This document shows, piece by piece, positions 25,540 to 33,303 of a stretch of DNA of 64,000 nt (its first letter is position 1; each line of letters opens with the position of its first letter). The translations under genes were made by a program, and so were the position numbers. The notes under the pieces were generated by a model that saw only the letters and a program-made list of their open reading frames with translations, did no database searches and had not been told where the DNA came from. Source of the stretch: Algoriphagus boritolerans DSM 17298 = JCM 18970 (GTDB lineage: Bacteria; Bacteroidota; Bacteroidia; Cytophagales; Cyclobacteriaceae); the NCBI RefSeq assembly GCF_900108085.1, contig NZ_FNVR01000016.1, positions 32,768 through 96,767 on the forward strand. Direction: 5' to 3'.

Positions 25540-27003
25540 CTAGTTATCTCCATAGAGCGCTTTGCTGACTTCTTCATACTTATCTCCGGGAGTCCAAACA
25601 GGTCTTTGATCCCAATTGGCAATCTTTTGTGCACTTAAAATGTAAGACTTCCAATACACTTGTGCATAATCCAGGTCAAAGTTATCCACATGATCACCAG
25701 CCTTGTGGTAATATTTCTGAATCTCATCGTCAAATGCAGTAAAACCCAAGGAAAAAGTCGGAGCTGGAATTCCTTTTCTTGCAAAATTCACATTATCCGA
25801 ACGATCATACAACCCCTGTTCGGGAGAGGGATCCGCTATCGCCTTAATACCGAATTCAGCTACGGCTTCTTCTAAAAGAAAATCAGCACTTGTCCTGCCA
25901 AGTCCTATGACGGTGATGATAGAGGTGTCATTATATCCTCCATTATCAATGTTGAGGTTATAGACAATTTGATTCAGGGGAACCAATGGATTATTTGCAA
26001 AATACGCACTGCCTAATAATCCCTTTTCTTCAGCAGTCCAAAGTGCGATCAGAATGGAGCGTTTTGGAGGATTTTTAGCAAAAAATTTCGCCGCATTCAT
26101 TACTGCCACGGTACCGACTGCATTATCCCGGGCACCGTTGTAAATGGAATCCCCGGCAGCATCCGGCGTTCCCACACCGACGTGATCATAGTGGGCAGAA
26201 AGCATGATGTATTCATTTTTCAATTTCGGATCGGTTCCTTCGATCCAAGCGACGACGTTTTTGCCTTCTACCGGTGTATTCACTTTTCCTTCCACCTTTA
26301 TTGTCGCAGCGCTGAGTTTTTCACCGGTCATCTTATTTTTGAGATCTTCTATCCATACATACGGAAGTTCGCTTGCCGAACCTTGATCCACGCTCATTTG
26401 TGGTCGGTTTAGAAATCCGGAGACTAACTGCCAGGGAATAGCAGGTACATTAAAGCGCTCAATCAATGCAACCGCCCCGGCTTCTTTGGCTCGAAGGGTT
26501 TTGCTTCTTCCTTCAGCAAAAAGTTGATTTGGGCTTAATTTTCCGGGTGCGCCTGCATTGGTTATGGCTATTTTTCCTGCAAGATCTTTTCCTGCAAAAT
26601 CTTCATCGGTGCCAAAGCCTACTTCGACCAATTCAAAGGTTCCTGAGAATGATTTCCCATCCAGGACGAGCATATTTTTTCCCTGGATAAATTCGGAATC
26701 GCCTATTTTGATTGAACCTGACTTCGGTGGTGAAGATACCCGGAAAGGAATGTTTTGGTAAAATCCATCTGCCCCGAGTAGGGGTTTAGCACCTGCATTT
26801 TCGAGTTGTGTGGCGATAAAAGTGTAGGCCAGCTTCATTTCAGGACGTGCAGGGTCCCTTCCCATCAGCTCATCGGAAGCCAAATAGGTGAACTCCGCAA
26901 CAGCAGCTTTTCCATCAAAGCTTTTTTCAATCTCTTGTCTTTGGGCAAATACGATTGAGCCTGTTGCTAGTAAAATGCACAGCGTGAGTGTTGATTTTGT
27001 CAT
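25540..27003 (-). CDS. M28 family zinc metallopeptidase, secreted
   Basis: 487 residues with a signal peptide (hydrophobic to about residue 20, 'SIVFAQ'). A PA-type insert (about 125-245) lies in the first half. The catalytic M28 domain shows the co-catalytic zinc ligands in order: His and Asp in 'LSAHYDHVGVG', Asp in 'GARDNAVGTVAVMNAA', Glu-Glu in 'TAEEKGLLGSAYF', Asp in 'NIDNGGYND' and His in 'YYHKAGDHVDNF'. It is probably a periplasmic or secreted aminopeptidase. Single gene. Confidence 0.94.
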   Translation of the reverse strand: MTKSTLTLCILLATGSIVFAQRQEIEKSFDGKAAVAEFTYLASDELMGRDPARPEMKLAYTFIATQLENAGAKPLLGADGFYQNIPFRVSSPPKSGSIKIGDSEFIQGKNMLVLDGKSFSGTFELVEVGFGTDEDFAGKDLAGKIAITNAGAPGKLSPNQLFAEGRSKTLRAKEAGAVALIERFNVPAIPWQLVSGFLNRPQMSVDQGSASELPYVWIEDLKNKMTGEKLSAATIKVEGKVNTPVEGKNVVAWIEGTDPKLKNEYIMLSAHYDHVGVGTPDAAGDSIYNGARDNAVGTVAVMNAAKFFAKNPPKRSILIALWTAEEKGLLGSAYFANNPLVPLNQIVYNLNIDNGGYNDTSIITVIGLGRTSADFLLEEAVAEFGIKAIADPSPEQGLYDRSDNVNFARKGIPAPTFSLGFTAFDDEIQKYYHKAGDHVDNFDLDYAQVYWKSYILSAQKIANWDQRPVWTPGDKYEEVSKALYGDN

Positions 27004-27046
27004 AGGGTAATTATTAGCGGGTGAAAAATAGTGCTAAATCCCGGTT

Positions 27047-27763
27047 TCAGTCCGGTGTCTCTAGAATTTCATTCGGTTTCCACCCCAGTTCTTGCATGAT
27101 TGTTCGGAAATGTACAGGAACAGGGCAGGAGACCATAATTTTTTCTCCGGTGATCGGGTGATTTATGGATATCTTCCAGGCGTGTAACAAAAGGTTGTTC
27201 AAGCCAAATTGCTTTTCGAAAAAGATGTTTTGCTTATTGTCACCGTGCTTTTTGTCTCCGATAATGTAATGCCGGACATGTGCTAAATGCCTTCGGATCT
27301 GATGTGTCCGTCCGGTCAATAAGCCCACTTCGAGCAAACTGTAGCGACTCGTAGGGTAGCGCCCCGTGGAGTTAAACGGGATTTCTGATTCTGTCAGTAC
27401 CTTGTATTTGGTTTGAGCTTCCTGAAGTTTACCGGATCGTTCACTGGTCAGGGGATGATCGATGAAGTTTTCTTTTTCTGAAGGGATGCCTCGCGCTATG
27501 CATAAGTAAGTTTTTTCCACTTTTCTGTCACTAAACTGCGCCTTCAGAAGGGGTAAAACTTCTTCATTTTTTGCAAAAAGTAAAGTTCCACTTGTGGCCC
27601 GATCCAATCGATGGACTGGTGCAACCCAAGATCCGATCTGATCGCGAAGTTGGATTAGCGCATTTTCGTCTTCCCCAAAAGCCTGTCGGGTCCGGTGAAC
27701 CAGCAATCCGGCAGGCTTGTCGATAATGATTAGGTGTTCGTCTTCGAAGAGGATGTCTAGCAT
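27047..27763 (-). CDS. RluA-family pseudouridine synthase (TruC-like)
   Basis: 238 residues from MLDILFEDEHLIIIDKPAGLL; upstream in-frame residues are translated repeat DNA. 'VAPVHRLDRATSGTLLFAK' carries the catalytic Asp (in HRLDR), and 'EVGLLTGRTHQIRRHLAHVRHYIIGDKKHGD' is the second family motif. It lacks an S4 domain, matching TruC-type enzymes that modify tRNA position 65, but the exact target cannot be fixed. Its ATG lies immediately downstream of a repeat-element end like that before argS. Confidence 0.92.
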   Translation of the reverse strand: MLDILFEDEHLIIIDKPAGLLVHRTRQAFGEDENALIQLRDQIGSWVAPVHRLDRATSGTLLFAKNEEVLPLLKAQFSDRKVEKTYLCIARGIPSEKENFIDHPLTSERSGKLQEAQTKYKVLTESEIPFNSTGRYPTSRYSLLEVGLLTGRTHQIRRHLAHVRHYIIGDKKHGDNKQNIFFEKQFGLNNLLLHAWKISINHPITGEKIMVSCPVPVHFRTIMQELGWKPNEILETPD

Positions 27764-27765
27764 AT

Positions 27766-27956
27766 GGGTTTTTAACCACGGAGTCCGCGGAGGAAAATTG
27801 AGAGGGCGCAAAGAAAGTTGTATCGACAATTTAAATGCAACAAAAGCCTTCTCTGAGACCTCAAAAAGGCCGATTTCAGTTTTTAGGATTGAAGTCCATT
27901 TTAGAGTTTGACTAAGAAACTCCTAATTTCTCAGAGCTCTCTGTGGTGATTTAAAA
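27766..27956. mobile_element. empty relative of the GxxExxY element
   Basis: About 190 bp that exactly fill the gap between the rluA-type start (27763) and the mnmA stop (27951). The left end TTTTTAACCACGGAGTCCGC is followed by GGAGGAAAATTGAGAG. The right end, reverse-complemented, reads ATTTTAAATCACCACAGAG. Both ends resemble those of the 590-bp unit at 16723-17312, but no gene is present. Probably a deletion derivative or non-autonomous copy. Confidence 0.55.
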
Positions 27957-29162
27957 TATCGTCCCAGAACCTATACACTCTTCACCCTGATACCAAGCCA
28001 CAAACTGACCTGAAGCAATGCCTTTTTGAGCATTTTCAAAGATCACAAAGAGTCCATTTTCCCGCATAATCAACGTTGATTTGGATAGTGGCTGACGATA
28101 TCGAATGCGAGCTATATATTCAGCTGTTTGTCCGGGCATTAAAGCTAAATCTTCTCTGATCCAATGGATTTGATCGGATTTGACAAATAAGGCAAAGCGG
28201 TTCAAGCCTGGGTGATCTTCTCCCAAACCCGTGTAAATCACGTTTTCCTGTGTATCGGTAGCGATCACGAAAAGTGGCTTTCCGGTTCCGCCGACCTGCA
28301 GTCCTTTACGCTGGCCCACGGTGAAATAATGTGCACCATTGTGCTCACCCAGTACTTTTCCCTGATCCGTTGAGTAATGAATGGGAAGAGAAAGGGATTT
28401 CAATGTTTCTTCATCCCAATCTTCAGGTTCGATTCCTGCAGGAACTTGAAGTTTTTGATAGATTTCCAAATTATCCGGAATTTGAATGATTTTTCCTTTT
28501 TTAGGTTTCAATTGTTGCTGAAGAAATTCCGGCAGGCGCACTTTTCCTATAAAGCAAAGTCCTTGTGAGTCTTTCTTTTCGGCAGTGATCAGATCAGCCG
28601 CTTTGGCCATTTCCCTAACTTGCGGTTTTTGTAAATGACCGATAGGAAAAAGAGCTTTGGCAAGTTGCTCCTGAGAAAGCTGACAAAGGAAATAGCTCTG
28701 ATCTTTGTTGGGATCGGCACCTGCCAGAAGCTGGTACACGGGCTTTCCATCTACTTCGATTTCACCTTTTTGGCAATAATGACCTGTGGCCACAAAGTCG
28801 GCTTTGAGCTTTTGCGCAGCTTTTAAGAAAATATCAAACTTGATTTCCCGATTGCAAAGGATATCGGGATTGGGAGTTCGGCCGGCTTCGTATTCAGAAA
28901 ACATGTAATCCACAATGCGCTCCCGGTATTCTTCGCTTAGGTCAATGGCTTGAAAGGGAATGCCCAGTTTTTCTGCAACTAGCATCGCATCAGTGGAGTC
29001 TTCCATCCAAGGGCATTCGTTGGAGATGGTGACGGATTCATCGTGCCAGTTTTTCATAAACATGCCGATGACTTCGTAGCCCTGATCTAGTAATAATTTG
29101 GCAGCAACGCTGCTGTCGACTCCGCCGGAGAGACCGACAACGACTCTTGTTTTTTTTTGCAT
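27951..29162 (-). CDS. mnmA: tRNA 2-thiouridylase
   Basis: 403 residues. Adenylates and thiolates U34 of Lys, Glu and Gln tRNAs. The N-terminal PP-loop '[31 protein letters not shown]' appears in order; the catalytic cysteine pair is seen in '[12 protein letters not shown]' and '[11 protein letters not shown]'; the C-terminal beta-barrel holds '[17 protein letters not shown]' and '[13 protein letters not shown]'. The length is somewhat above the usual 360-370. Its TAA stop lies in the TTTTAA edge of the adjacent repeat element. Confidence 0.96.
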   Translation of the reverse strand: MQKKTRVVVGLSGGVDSSVAAKLLLDQGYEVIGMFMKNWHDESVTISNECPWMEDSTDAMLVAEKLGIPFQAIDLSEEYRERIVDYMFSEYEAGRTPNPDILCNREIKFDIFLKAAQKLKADFVATGHYCQKGEIEVDGKPVYQLLAGADPNKDQSYFLCQLSQEQLAKALFPIGHLQKPQVREMAKAADLITAEKKDSQGLCFIGKVRLPEFLQQQLKPKKGKIIQIPDNLEIYQKLQVPAGIEPEDWDEETLKSLSLPIHYSTDQGKVLGEHNGAHYFTVGQRKGLQVGGTGKPLFVIATDTQENVIYTGLGEDHPGLNRFALFVKSDQIHWIREDLALMPGQTAEYIARIRYRQPLSKSTLIMRENGLFVIFENAQKGIASGQFVAWYQGEECIGSGTIF

Positions 29163-29332
29163 AAGTAATAATTAATGGATTCAAGGTCCATTAGGTTACG
29201 GGGATGAAACGTCGATTTGGTTTCAATAAGTTCGTGAAGATAAATTAAAAGAGTTGTAAGGTTGCAAAGTGTGAAAGTTGTAAAGTTGGGTCCTAACTTT
29301 GCCACCTTGCAACTTCCAAACTTTACAACCCA

Positions 29333-29749
29333 ATGTCCCTCGAAAAACGAATAGCCGACGGAGACTTTTTACCGGAACTCCAATTCCAAACTGCCCGAAG
29401 TGGCGGACCGGGTGGGCAAAATGTAAACAAGCTCGAAACTAAAGTTCAGCTGAGCTTTAACGTGAATAAATCTTCGGTATTGACTGAAGAAGAGAAATTG
29501 ACTTTGCTTCAAAAAGCTAAAAACAAGATCGATCAGGAGGGAAATCTGAATCTTTCCTGTCAGGAAAAGCGCTCACAGATTCAGAATAAAGAACTGGTGA
29601 TCAGGAAATTTTATGATACGCTGAAATCAGCCTTTCATAAGAAGAAGGTCCGAAAAGCTACTCGACCCGGCAAAGGAGCGATAGAAGATCGCTTGAAATC
29701 AAAGAAGGTCCAGGCTGAAAAAAAGGCCAATAGGAAGTGGAAAGAGTAA
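29333..29749 (+). CDS. arfB: alternative ribosome-rescue factor ArfB (YaeJ-type)
   Basis: 138 residues. The peptidyl-tRNA hydrolase domain has the essential GGQ in 'ARSGGPGGQNVNKLETKV' (about 22-39). The C-terminal tail is strongly basic ('KKKVRKATRPGKGAIEDRLK' and onward), as needed to enter the empty mRNA channel of stalled ribosomes. The downstream neighbour is repeat-rich non-coding DNA. Confidence 0.93.
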   Translation: MSLEKRIADGDFLPELQFQTARSGGPGGQNVNKLETKVQLSFNVNKSSVLTEEEKLTLLQKAKNKIDQEGNLNLSCQEKRSQIQNKELVIRKFYDTLKSAFHKKKVRKATRPGKGAIEDRLKSKKVQAEKKANRKWKE

Positions 29750-30049
29750 ATTAAAGTAGCAAGTATTTGGTAGCAAGTATCAAGATATCGGAAGCAAGAG
29801 GCAAGAAACAAGAGATTTGGAAGTCAGAAGAATCAAATCAAAAGGCTGAAAAAATTAAAGCAGTATGAATTCAAATTCATAAATATTTGAAAATTAAGAA
29901 ATTAAGGGCATTGAGTTTATAGAGCTGGCCTTTGAATGAGTTTTTAACTTGAATACTTGAATCTTAATTTCCTAAATGGCCTTAATAGTTAAAAACTAGA
30001 GTTATAACTTTTCCAAAGTTTTGAATTTTAAAAAAGTTATTTGAAACTA
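29750..30049. repeat. repeat-rich non-coding stretch
   Basis: 300 bp without a gene. The first part contains degenerate repeats ('gtagcaagta' twice, 'gcaagaggcaagaaacaaga'). The second part has inverted AAATTAAGGGCATT / AATGGCCTTAAT-like segments, as in dispersed repeats of related genomes. No hairpin terminator is recognised. Confidence 0.55.
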
Positions 30050-30742
30050 CTATTTGGCTTTTTTTGACTTTTTCAGCGTCATAAAGAAGAGTGTAAATCC
30101 AGATCCAATCGTAAAAAGCCCAAAAAGAGAAAAAGCCCTCAGCAAAAGGTTGTTAAAGTTGTCACGCCCGGCGTAGTCCATGGTATGAAACATCCATAGC
30201 GTGTCAAACCAGCGCCAATTGCGATGACGAACCCGTTCGAAATTTCCACTTTTGGCATCGATGTAAGCAGTAAGATTCTCTGGGTGATCAAAATTCACAG
30301 CCCAAGCAGGTAGTGGGCGACCTCGGTATTCGTGATGCGAACCCGTTTCCGTCAAGTATTCTACGGATTTGATTTCAAAGTCACCTTTGATGTAGATTTT
30401 AGCGATTTCTTTGGCTTCAACCTCGGAAATCCCACCCTTAGCCAAGCCAGTTTGGGCATGGTATAATTTTTCTGAATTCACCCAATAGTAAGGTTGATGC
30501 TTCACAAATCGAAGTTCAAGACTTGCAATTTCTAGGGTTGAGTCCAGACTTGCCGGATTCACCAAGTGGGTAGCAGGCATGTGCATCATATGATCCTGGT
30601 GAAAATGATCCCCATGGATTTCATCAATATCGGTCCAAGAGAAGTATAAGCCGGAAATCGTCCAAAACAGAAATTGAATCCCGATGAAAACGCCTAAAAA
30701 GCGGTGGATTCTTCGGGCGTAGAATTGGTTGTTTTTTCTCAT
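30050..30742 (-). CDS. PepSY-type membrane protein
   Basis: 230 residues from MRKNNQFYARRIHRFLG. A first membrane helix (about 13-32) begins with the family-typical 'RRIHRFLGVFIGIQFLFWTISGLYFSW'. A periplasmic His-rich loop ('HGDHFHQDHMMHMPATH', about 44-60) follows, then a PepSY-like domain ('EAKEIAKIYIKG') with 'WFDTLWMFHTMDYAGRDNFN', and a C-terminal helix. The His/Met-rich loop suggests metal contact. It is downstream of the CHY zinc-finger gene in the copper block (29 bp gap). Function inferred only. Confidence 0.8.
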   Translation of the reverse strand: MRKNNQFYARRIHRFLGVFIGIQFLFWTISGLYFSWTDIDEIHGDHFHQDHMMHMPATHLVNPASLDSTLEIASLELRFVKHQPYYWVNSEKLYHAQTGLAKGGISEVEAKEIAKIYIKGDFEIKSVEYLTETGSHHEYRGRPLPAWAVNFDHPENLTAYIDAKSGNFERVRHRNWRWFDTLWMFHTMDYAGRDNFNNLLLRAFSLFGLFTIGSGFTLFFMTLKKSKKAK

Positions 30743-30771
30743 AAGGCAAGGAGGAAAGAGCAATGGATTGA

Positions 30772-31242
30772 TCAGTTATTAGTTTGAGAGGAAGCCTCTT
30801 CGTCCTTCTTTCCTCCATCTTCCGTCTCAAAATACAAGTGATAATGCTTGCTGCATCCTGGATTAAAACCTGATTTGCAAGTGGGACAGGTATTATTGGA
30901 AGCCATGTAATCCGCTATTGTCAATTCATTTCCACAAACGCCGCAAAGAATTGCTTTTTGATCAAATTCTGTCTTTGGCCAGACTTGGTGTTCATGGTCT
31001 GCTTCTTCTTCATGGCAGGAAAAGCAAGGGTAATATTTATTGCAGCATTTGAATTTGATCGCAATGATGTCCAGTTCGGAGTGCCAATGCACGCAGCGGG
31101 TCTGGTTGTCCACCGGCTTTCCAAAAACATTGATGCCTCGGATCTGAGAGACTTTCAGGGGTTCCAGGATTTTTTCTTGAGCTTTGGTAGATCCAAAAAA
31201 CATGAAAAGCAGACTTAGGGTGATAAGAATTTTCCGGTTCAT
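30772..31242 (-). CDS. CHY zinc-finger protein with a predicted signal peptide
   Basis: 156 residues from MNRKILITLSLLFMF; ATGs further upstream would bury the signal. A hydrophobic leader of about 21 residues ends near 'STKAQ'. The rest is a CHY-type zinc finger: 'RCVHWHSELDIIAIKFKCC', 'YYPCFSCHEEEADHEHQVW', 'ILCGVCGNELT', 'CPTCKSGFNPGCSKHYHLYF', supplying Cys/His ligands for about three zinc ions. Homologues are normally cytosolic or mitochondrial (Hot13-like), so a secretory signal is unusual. Located between the Cus-type efflux genes and the PepSY gene; it may bind metal in the periplasm. Confidence 0.85.
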   Translation of the reverse strand: MNRKILITLSLLFMFFGSTKAQEKILEPLKVSQIRGINVFGKPVDNQTRCVHWHSELDIIAIKFKCCNKYYPCFSCHEEEADHEHQVWPKTEFDQKAILCGVCGNELTIADYMASNNTCPTCKSGFNPGCSKHYHLYFETEDGGKKDEEASSQTNN

Positions 31243-31296
31243 AATTTGGTGAAATTTGAAAACGAGCATTCTTAGATGCCCGCCCTTCACATTAAT

Positions 31297-31404
31297 TTAA
31301 TTCAATGTCAAAGTTTCTTCCTGACTCGTTTCTGTGGTGGCCTTTTCTCCACAGGAGAACAAAGCGAAGGTGATAAAAGAAGCAAATAATAGGGTCTTTT
31401 TCAT
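31297..31404 (-). CDS. 35-aa mini-lipoprotein
   Basis: A minimal gene encoding 35 residues that begins MKKTLLFASFITFALFSCGE: a complete lipoprotein signal with lipobox LFSC, then about 17 acidic/Thr-rich residues. It lies between the CHY-finger gene (55 bp) and the CusB-type gene (115 bp), same strand. The intact signal and operon position argue for a real peptide. Unknown role; possibly an envelope metal-stress factor. Confidence 0.55.
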   Translation of the reverse strand: MKKTLLFASFITFALFSCGEKATTETSQEETLTLN

Positions 31405-31518
31405 TTGAAATTAGAGCTGATTTGAAATGTGATTCGTGTTAGATTTTGATTCTTTCAAGTTTCAGTCTGAAAAGGTATAGACCTGTCAATTTGAAAACCT
31501 GACAGGTCTTAGATATTC

Positions 31519-33294
31519 TCAATGATTATGAGTTGTAGGAACGGAAGGTGAATTTCCTGCTAGATTCATTACCGGCTGTCCTTTGAGGTAGGTTTGTTTG
31601 ACTTCCCCGCAAGTTAGCATACTGGCACCGAAATAGGGATTGGTGATGTCTTTTTGCTCACTTAACCAATAGGCACCCTGATCTCCAAAGGCCATCGGGC
31701 AGTAATCCTTGTACACCACCGCTTTATTTAATCCGAAGGTTTCGGTCGCCTCCAACATGTGAAAGGAAAGCATGGAAAAGTGCTTTCTGGCTTCCTCGAT
31801 GTCTTTGGTTCCAGCTATTTTTGCTTTGGCATCCTTCATTCCACTCAGGATTCCCATCCAAAGGTCATGGGCTTGACCTTTCACCAAATTCATATTCACA
31901 TTGGTCAAACTTTGGTCCAGTGAATTCAGCGATTTTTGGGCATCGGCTAACTTGTCTTGTACGAGACTATTTTTCACTAGAAAATAAGCATCTGCCACTG
32001 CGGTGAGCTGATCTCTGAATTCGTCGGAAACCTCCAAGGATTTGGTTTCCGGACGATTCATCATGCTGAAATTGCCGGAAAGTTGTGCAGCTGCATCAAT
32101 CGCAAACACCCCATTGGTCACGATTTCCTCACCTGCCTGAAGGCCGGATTCGACCAGGTAATTTTCACCCATTCTTGGACCGATTGTCACTTCTCGCATT
32201 TCAAAGGAGGGTAATTCTGCACCCGGCACTTTGACGTAGATTACGGACCGCTTGCCTGACCACAGGACGGCGGTTCTCGGAACAGAAATTCCTGTAGCAG
32301 CCGACTTGGCATTCGTTTTAATTTTGGCAGTGACAAACATTTCCGGCTTGAGCTTTTGACCTGAATTTTGAATTTCGGCACGAACAGATGCTGCTCGGGT
32401 ATTTGGATTGAGCAATCGGTCAATAAAGGTCACTTTGGCTTTGAAGGCTTCTCCGGGAAATCCAGATACGGTAAAGTTAATCTCATTTCCAATGTTAAGG
32501 AACTGTAAATCTGATTCATAAGCATCTAATAATACCCAAAGCTTATTCAGATTAACCACATTAAAGAGGACAGTTCCGGTGTTGACATAATCGCCCACCG
32601 CCACATTACGCTGCACAACTACCCCTGATTGATCTGCAAAAATGTCTATTTGCTCGGTGACTCGGCCTGACTGTTCAATGAGATTGATTTGACTTTCGGT
32701 CAGCTTCCAGAATTTAAGTTTTTCTCTCGCCGCCTGATAGAGTTCGGGAAAATCGTTTTTGCTTTTTACAGCTTCTAAAAGTTCCTGCTGCGCGGAAAGT
32801 AACTCAGGGGAATAAAGTGTGGCCAATCGCTGTCCTGCTTTGACTTCCTCGCCGGTAAAGCTGACAAACAAGCGCTCGATTCTGCCCGGATATTTGGCTG
32901 TGACGGAGGCATTTTCCCGCTCATCCGCCTGAATTTTTCCGGTAAGGAAAAGTTCTCCTGCACCATTGACTCCACCGATTTTTGTGGTGTGGATTTGAGC
33001 CATAGCCACGGCTTCCGGAGTCATTTCATAAGCCATCGGGTTGGAAGAACCGGAACTTGTTGAAACCGGAATAAGATCCATTCCGCAAAGCGGGCAGTCA
33101 CCGGGTTCGCCCAACTTTACCTGAGGGTGCATTGAGCAGGTCCATAGTTGGTTAGTCAAATTTTCGAGGGCATGATCATGACCCTCTTCTGAGATCATTT
33201 GAGTTGGAGCAGGCTTGATTAACCAGCCGATCAATCCCCCAATCAACAAGGTGATGACTATAATTGCGAATTTATTTTCGAATATCTTTTGCAT
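31519..33294 (-). CDS. cusB: RND efflux periplasmic adaptor, CusB-like with metal-binding domains
   Basis: 591 residues: an N-terminal membrane anchor (about 10-28), a heavy-metal-binding segment 'LWTCSMHPQVKLGEPGDCPLCGMDL' seen in CusB-type adaptors (about 50-75), a HlyD-type barrel-sandwich and helical hairpin, a beta-barrel domain, and a C-terminal extension (about 430-591) resembling DUF3347 with 'YKDYCPMAFGDQGAYWL' and a late Cys. It links the CusA-type pump to the TolC-like channel and may pass Cu(I)/Ag(I) to it. It lies 9 bp downstream of the tolC-like gene. Confidence 0.92.
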   Translation of the reverse strand: MQKIFENKFAIIVITLLIGGLIGWLIKPAPTQMISEEGHDHALENLTNQLWTCSMHPQVKLGEPGDCPLCGMDLIPVSTSSGSSNPMAYEMTPEAVAMAQIHTTKIGGVNGAGELFLTGKIQADERENASVTAKYPGRIERLFVSFTGEEVKAGQRLATLYSPELLSAQQELLEAVKSKNDFPELYQAAREKLKFWKLTESQINLIEQSGRVTEQIDIFADQSGVVVQRNVAVGDYVNTGTVLFNVVNLNKLWVLLDAYESDLQFLNIGNEINFTVSGFPGEAFKAKVTFIDRLLNPNTRAASVRAEIQNSGQKLKPEMFVTAKIKTNAKSAATGISVPRTAVLWSGKRSVIYVKVPGAELPSFEMREVTIGPRMGENYLVESGLQAGEEIVTNGVFAIDAAAQLSGNFSMMNRPETKSLEVSDEFRDQLTAVADAYFLVKNSLVQDKLADAQKSLNSLDQSLTNVNMNLVKGQAHDLWMGILSGMKDAKAKIAGTKDIEEARKHFSMLSFHMLEATETFGLNKAVVYKDYCPMAFGDQGAYWLSEQKDITNPYFGASMLTCGEVKQTYLKGQPVMNLAGNSPSVPTTHNH

Positions 33295-33303
33295 AATAAA
33301 ATC

